64,000 nucleotides of DNA from Deferribacteraceae bacterium V6Fe1 (GTDB lineage Bacteria; Chrysiogenota; Deferribacteres; Deferribacterales; Deferrivibrionaceae). Within the stretch, counting starts at the first letter, position 1. The number at the start of each line of letters is the position of its first letter. Made by a program: the position numbers and the translations under genes. Location of the stretch: positions 248,001-312,000 of the forward strand of contig CP063375.1 of the NCBI GenBank assembly GCA_022813675.1. Reading direction: 5' to 3'. The notes beneath the pieces are model-generated. The model saw nothing but the letters and a program-made list of their open reading frames with translations. It did not search any database and was not told where the DNA came from. Below, piece by piece: positions 59,694 to 64,000 of this stretch.

Positions 59694-62600
59694 TTATCAA
59701 ACATATATGAAAACATTGGTATATAAATCAGTGTTAAAACCGTTCCTATCAAAAGTCCGCCAACTGCCACATCTGCTAATGGTGACAATCTTTCCAAACC
59801 TACAGCTCTCTCAAAAGCGATAGGAATCATACCTGCAATTGTTCCAAAAGCAGTCATAAATACCGGTCTGAACCTTACCCTTACACTTTCAAGAGCCGAA
59901 TTAAAAGGGGTATCACCTTTCTTTCTAAACTCTTGGTAAAAATCGACTAACAATACGGAATTTTTTATTATAATCCCAAAAAGCAGCAAAATCCCTACCA
60001 AGCTTGGCATACACCTTGGTTTATTGAAAATCAGCATCCCCCATGCTGCACCAATCATCGCTAGAGGGAGAACAAATATCATAACAAAAGATAATATTAC
60101 CGTTCTATAAATCGCTATTAAAGCCATAGTAAGAAGTATTATCCCTATTCCAATAGCTTTAATCATTCGGGAAAAACTATCGTTTATCTGCTTAAGATCA
60201 CCTTCCTGAGAGACATCCACACCGCTTAAATTCAATTTACTCAACTCGTTAATGGCATCCTCGGTTATTATTGAAGCAGGCCTGGTCGCCCTATAACCAT
60301 TTATATCTATTGAATATTGCATATTATCCCTTTCTATTTTGGAAGAAGTAAAGTTATAACTTATCTTTGCAAACTGAGATAAAGGGATTGGCCCCTTTTG
60401 GGTATCTATTGGCAGCATCTTCAAGGAATCAACTATTTGAGAATATGGCTTATTTGCATATAACCTAATAGCCTGCACCTGCAAAGAATGAAGATTTCCG
60501 TTTAAAGCAATCGGATATCCCTTTAAAGGCATTTGCATTGCAATATCAAGGGGTGTCACCCCGTAAACCAATGCCTTATTATTATCAATATCAAGTTTGA
60601 TTTCAAGAAAATCATTGTCCCAACTTGTCGCAATACTTTTCAGCCCCTTAACATTATACATAGATTTTTCAACTTTTTTCGCATATTGAGGCAGATATAT
60701 ATAATCTTCGCTAAACAATCTGGTATCCAATGTCGCCTTTATGCTCGACATTGCTGTCGCACCAAAGTCGTAAACATTAACAGTCTTAACATTTTTTAAT
60801 TTTAGCAACTTACTTCTAATCTCATCCTCTATTTCCCAAATAGTTTTTTCTCTGCTAAATCTGTCAACACAATTAATTGTCATACTTACCTCTGTAGGGA
60901 GTGAGCCGCTTCCAATAGATAATATCCCGGGCTCGCTACCAACGGCAATCGAACTCATTACGACCTCTTTTTTACTGTGAAGCCAAGTAATAAAATCAGT
61001 CAATCTTTTCTCAACCTCTTCAGTTGTTTCATTTGCACTAAACTTAACATTTGCCTTTATTATTCCTGTATCCATCGGAGGCATCAAGTCCCCGCCTATT
61101 GTAGGCATTATGTTCTTAAGACTAAAAAGAAAAAATATTATTACAGGAACAATCAAAACCAATCTTCTTAAGATTTTTAATCTACTCCCATTAGAAAACT
61201 TCAACACCCCCAGATATATGTTCACAAGCCTTCCAAAAGTTTTTTCATATAGTTTTTCTAACACATTTTCAAATTTAGACTTTTCATGACCTTTTCTGTA
61301 AAGAATCCTTGAAAAATGAGGGATAAAAGTAATAGATAAAAAGTAAGAAACAGCTAATGCTATTAACAGTGTGCTAATCAGCGGTCTGAATATTTTTTGA
61401 GGGAAATCTCCGACAAAAAGAAAAGGGATCATAATAATTGATGTAGCAACAGTCCCGGCAAATACCGGCATAATAACCTCTTTAGTTCCTTCAACAATAG
61501 CCGTATCCAAATCACTTTTTAACTCCGTAAGATGCCTCTCAATATTTTCCAACACAACAACAGCATCATCCACAAGCATACCTAACGCCAATATAATTGC
61601 AGTGTATATAACAAGATTGAGTTCCCCACCTGTCGCCCATATTATTGCAAGTGTCGAGAAAAAAACCATCGGGATTGATATAAGAGCGGCAACAATTGCC
61701 CTCACATTTCCCAAAAATAACAATATCACTATTAGAGTGAATATAATTGCATCTCTAAGCGCCTCTAACATATTTTTGTTAGCAGTGCTTATAAGTGTTC
61801 TTTGCGTATCCGTAATTTCAAAATCAATATTGCCATACTTTTGCTTTAACTCATCAATCTTTTCTCTTACCGCATTACTTGCATCAAGCACACTCCCACC
61901 GGGGGCTCTTTGTACTGCAAGAGCGATGGACTGTTTCCCATTCCCTAAATAAGCTGAAAATCTTTTCTGATAATCCCATTTTATTACGGCCACCTGCCCC
62001 AATTGCACATTGGTAGCTATCGGCATCATCTTCAGTTTCTCAATAATATCATTTTCTCCATAAATGGTTATAGTGTAAAAAGTATCTTTTGAAATTGTAA
62101 ATCCGACAGGGATATCCTTATTAATGGCAAATATTAACTGCCCAATCTTACTTAAAGGTATAGAATACTTTCTAAGCTTTAAAGGGTCGATACTTATTGT
62201 AACTGCACCTTGATATCCGCCGAATATCTCAACGTTTCCGACTCTATTATCTCTAAGCAGAGTAGGTTTTATATCCCCTTCTGCAATCTTTCTGATGTCA
62301 GCAATTGAAAGTTTGTTATTTTTAGGACTTAAAGCGACAACGTCAACAGGGAGCGTAAATGACCCAGCAGTATAAATAGCAGGGCTAACATTCTGTGGCA
62401 GTTTCCCCTTTACCTTATTTACAGCATTGTTAACATCCACAGCCGCCGCATCAAGCCCCTTTTTATATTCAAATTCAGCAGTGACTACCGATACTCCTGC
62501 AATATTTATCGAGCTGACCTCTCTTATCATTGATAATGAGCTCAATTCTTCCTCGATAGGCTTTGAAACAGTAGAAGCAACTATTGCCGGTGTAGCTCCA

Positions 62601-62749
62601 GGAACTGTGGAGACCACTATAACTTTTGGTCTGTCACTGTCAGGAAAAAGATTTTTAGGCATTGTAATTAGTCCGAATATCCCCATTATAAAAAACCCTG
62701 CAATTACACTGTAAAGAAGGTAGGGGCGCTTATAAAAAAATTCAAACAT
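59684..62749 (-). CDS. RND-family efflux transporter, inner-membrane subunit
   Basis: 1021 aa, AcrB/MexB fold with 12 transmembrane helices and two large periplasmic loops. FPDSDRPKVIVVSTVPGATP near the start and the proton-relay aspartates in LALGMLVDDAVVVLENIERH (about residue 395) are typical of the HAE family. The substrate is unknown. It follows the adaptor gene by 11 bases and forms a tripartite pump with it and the TolC-like protein. Confidence 0.95.
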   Translation of the reverse strand: MFEFFYKRPYLLYSVIAGFFIMGIFGLITMPKNLFPDSDRPKVIVVSTVPGATPAIVASTVSKPIEEELSSLSMIREVSSINIAGVSVVTAEFEYKKGLDAAAVDVNNAVNKVKGKLPQNVSPAIYTAGSFTLPVDVVALSPKNNKLSIADIRKIAEGDIKPTLLRDNRVGNVEIFGGYQGAVTISIDPLKLRKYSIPLSKIGQLIFAINKDIPVGFTISKDTFYTITIYGENDIIEKLKMMPIATNVQLGQVAVIKWDYQKRFSAYLGNGKQSIALAVQRAPGGSVLDASNAVREKIDELKQKYGNIDFEITDTQRTLISTANKNMLEALRDAIIFTLIVILLFLGNVRAIVAALISIPMVFFSTLAIIWATGGELNLVIYTAIILALGMLVDDAVVVLENIERHLTELKSDLDTAIVEGTKEVIMPVFAGTVATSIIMIPFLFVGDFPQKIFRPLISTLLIALAVSYFLSITFIPHFSRILYRKGHEKSKFENVLEKLYEKTFGRLVNIYLGVLKFSNGSRLKILRRLVLIVPVIIFFLFSLKNIMPTIGGDLMPPMDTGIIKANVKFSANETTEEVEKRLTDFITWLHSKKEVVMSSIAVGSEPGILSIGSGSLPTEVSMTINCVDRFSREKTIWEIEDEIRSKLLKLKNVKTVNVYDFGATAMSSIKATLDTRLFSEDYIYLPQYAKKVEKSMYNVKGLKSIATSWDNDFLEIKLDIDNNKALVYGVTPLDIAMQMPLKGYPIALNGNLHSLQVQAIRLYANKPYSQIVDSLKMLPIDTQKGPIPLSQFAKISYNFTSSKIERDNMQYSIDINGYRATRPASIITEDAINELSKLNLSGVDVSQEGDLKQINDSFSRMIKAIGIGIILLTMALIAIYRTVILSFVMIFVLPLAMIGAAWGMLIFNKPRCMPSLVGILLLFGIIIKNSVLLVDFYQEFRKKGDTPFNSALESVRVRFRPVFMTAFGTIAGMIPIAFERAVGLERLSPLADVAVGGLLIGTVLTLIYIPMFSYMFDKGK

Positions 62750-62760
62750 TTATCCCCCCT

Positions 62761-63900
62761 CTATCTGTTTATAATGTTTATTGGATTGCCGGCTGCAATT
62801 TTTAGCAAAATGTCAGGCATAGCAAGGATAATAGTTTTATTGTCCAAATCTTCATTCAAAACAACCCCTTCTGACCCGCTTCCCTTTATTTTGACAGATA
62901 ATTGAGTAACCTTGTTATTACCATCCAGCAAGAATATATAAGGGTCTTTATCTGTATTTAAGATGGCTTCATGAGGAAGAAGAATCTCCTCACCCTCAAA
63001 TGTAACCAATTTTACATCGACATACTCCCCTTCTGTTAAATCATCAAAAGCGCCATCAAGCTTATAAAGTCTAATCCCATTGACTGTTGAGTAAAGTGGA
63101 ATTAATTTATAGCTTTTATCATTAAAATAAGCCTTATTAGCTTTTATATCGGCAGGTATTTTAACTTCTATGTACAAATCCTTATTGGACGATAATTTGA
63201 AAAGCGGTTTGCCGGAATAAGCCACCTCCCCGGTATTTATAAGTTTTTCGGATATTATACCGCTCACAGGGGATATAACTTTGGTATATGTCAACAAATT
63301 ATTAAGTTCGGTAAGATTATTTTTCAATATTTCAATTTTGTTCTCAGTTGTTTTTAATAAATTTTCTGTACTATTCAGCTGAGATTTTGTTGATGCTATT
63401 AAACTTTCTTCATTATTGTATTGCTCTATTGATGCACCTTGCACATCTAACAACTCTTTTGTCCTGCGATGAGTATCCAATAAATTGTTTAGTTTTATTT
63501 TAAGAGCCTGTATCTCGCCTTTTATTGACTGGATACTGTTTTCGGTATTTATAATTTCAAGATTTACGCTTGATCTTTTTGCCTTAATATCTTCATTGTC
63601 AATTTCAGCCAATAATTCACCTCTTTTTACAAAATCCCCCTTGTCTCTCAAAACATTTATAACCCTTCCAGTAACTTTTGTAGAAACAGTAGAATTAATA
63701 TTTGATTTTACAAGACCTAAAGCGGGAATTGTAAGTATAACGTGTTCTTTACTTAATTTTTGAACTTGCACATTTGAGGGGATTATCTGTGCGGTTTCGG
63801 CCTTTTTCAGCTCTGTTTTTCTCTGTTTTAATATTTTAAAACCTAATCCGACAACTACCAAAACTATTAAAATAGTAATAATTGCTTTTAAATTTTTCAT
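62761..63900 (-). CDS. RND efflux periplasmic adaptor (membrane fusion protein)
   Basis: 379 aa. N-terminal membrane anchor (ITILIVLVVVGLGF, about 8-21), a lipoyl half-motif VTGRVINVLRDKGDFVKRGELLAEIDNEDIKAK (residues about 74-106), a long alpha-hairpin coiled coil (110-205) and a C-terminal barrel. HlyD/AcrA family. Its ATG overlaps the TolC-like stop as ATGA. Confidence 0.93.
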   Translation of the reverse strand: MKNLKAIITILIVLVVVGLGFKILKQRKTELKKAETAQIIPSNVQVQKLSKEHVILTIPALGLVKSNINSTVSTKVTGRVINVLRDKGDFVKRGELLAEIDNEDIKAKRSSVNLEIINTENSIQSIKGEIQALKIKLNNLLDTHRRTKELLDVQGASIEQYNNEESLIASTKSQLNSTENLLKTTENKIEILKNNLTELNNLLTYTKVISPVSGIISEKLINTGEVAYSGKPLFKLSSNKDLYIEVKIPADIKANKAYFNDKSYKLIPLYSTVNGIRLYKLDGAFDDLTEGEYVDVKLVTFEGEEILLPHEAILNTDKDPYIFLLDGNNKVTQLSVKIKGSGSEGVVLNEDLDNKTIILAMPDILLKIAAGNPINIINR

Positions 63901-64000
63901 TTTATCACCTCTAATAAGTCAACTCCGTTTAATAATGCCTTTTGTGACAACAATTTCCATTTCTCCGCCATAGTTTCATAAAAGTCTTTTTGCGCCTGTA
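63897..64000 (-). CDS. TolC-family outer-membrane efflux protein, C-terminal end only
   Basis: Only the last 34 residues are in the window: QAQKDFYETMAEKWKLLSQ, then KALLNGVDLLEVIK and stop. The helical heptad and the position before an adaptor-RND pair fit the TolC family, and the TGA overlaps the adaptor ATG. Identity rests on context. Confidence 0.65.
   Translation of the reverse strand, partial: QAQKDFYETMAEKWKLLSQKALLNGVDLLEVIK

Overview
This 64 kb window is a dense, A+T-rich bacterial chromosome segment. Almost every gene lies on the minus strand, in long runs with short gaps or overlaps. The cell it describes is Gram-negative (BamA, Skp/OmpH, LpxA/LpxD/LpxI, an RND efflux pump), flagellated (flgBC, fliEFGHIJ, a MotE-like gene) and respiratory (nuoA-G). 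It also has DapL-type lysine synthesis, FAD-dependent ThyX, a short-form HisG and zinc-type S18 and L31. Together these features and the gene orders suggest Deferribacterota or a relative; this is an inference, since no 16S rRNA is present.

Layout from low to high coordinates. 1-7.6 kb: nuoA-G plus a TPR gene cut by the window edge, transcribed from a consensus promoter at 7546-7576. 7.6-16.6 kb: an rpsF-ssb-rpsR operon running into a DUF2232 membrane protein, a CDF metal transporter, dapL, fmt, DUF116, htpX, rsmB and an rluD-like gene. 16.6-18.1 kb: a complete IS4-type insertion sequence with 19-bp ends and an 8-bp target duplication, inserted just upstream of the rpsF -35 box. 18.2-18.5 kb: a small Cys-tailed protein whose ribosome binding site lies in a hairpin. 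18.5-23.6 kb: ffh-rpsP-khpA-rimM-trmD-rplS-rplM-rpsI, in which trmD is fused to a second SPOUT methyltransferase domain. 23.6-41.3 kb: rho-rpmE-thyX-DUF1385-prfA-prmC-murA-hisG-bamA-skp-lpxD-fabZ-lpxA-oxidoreductase-lpxI-cheX-pilD-tyrS-DUF1015, so translation termination, cell wall and outer-membrane biogenesis share one run. 41.3-52.8 kb: flgB-flgC-fliE-F-G-H-I-J-motE followed by a methyltransferase, a U32 protein, ligA and a PEP-synthase regulator.

The plus strand carries only three convincing genes. At 52843, divergent from the flagellar operon, is a 797-aa protein that joins an N-terminal kinase fold lacking its catalytic aspartates (a pseudokinase) to a full FapA/DUF342 domain. It is followed after 1 bp by a degenerate MoaE-like protein. 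At 59052 is an orphan protein of unknown family. The window ends with fabI, radA, ruvB and a TolC-adaptor-RND efflux operon (TolC partial).

The most unusual signals are the pseudokinase-FapA fusion with its MoaE-like partner, the TrmD-SPOUT fusion, hairpins that bury Shine-Dalgarno sequences ahead of the transposase and the Cys-tailed protein, and genes (ruvB, the 59052 orphan, possibly the FapA fusion) whose promoters predict transcription starting at or next to the start codon. No tRNA, rRNA or CRISPR array was seen, and no stretch longer than about 300 bases lacks a gene.
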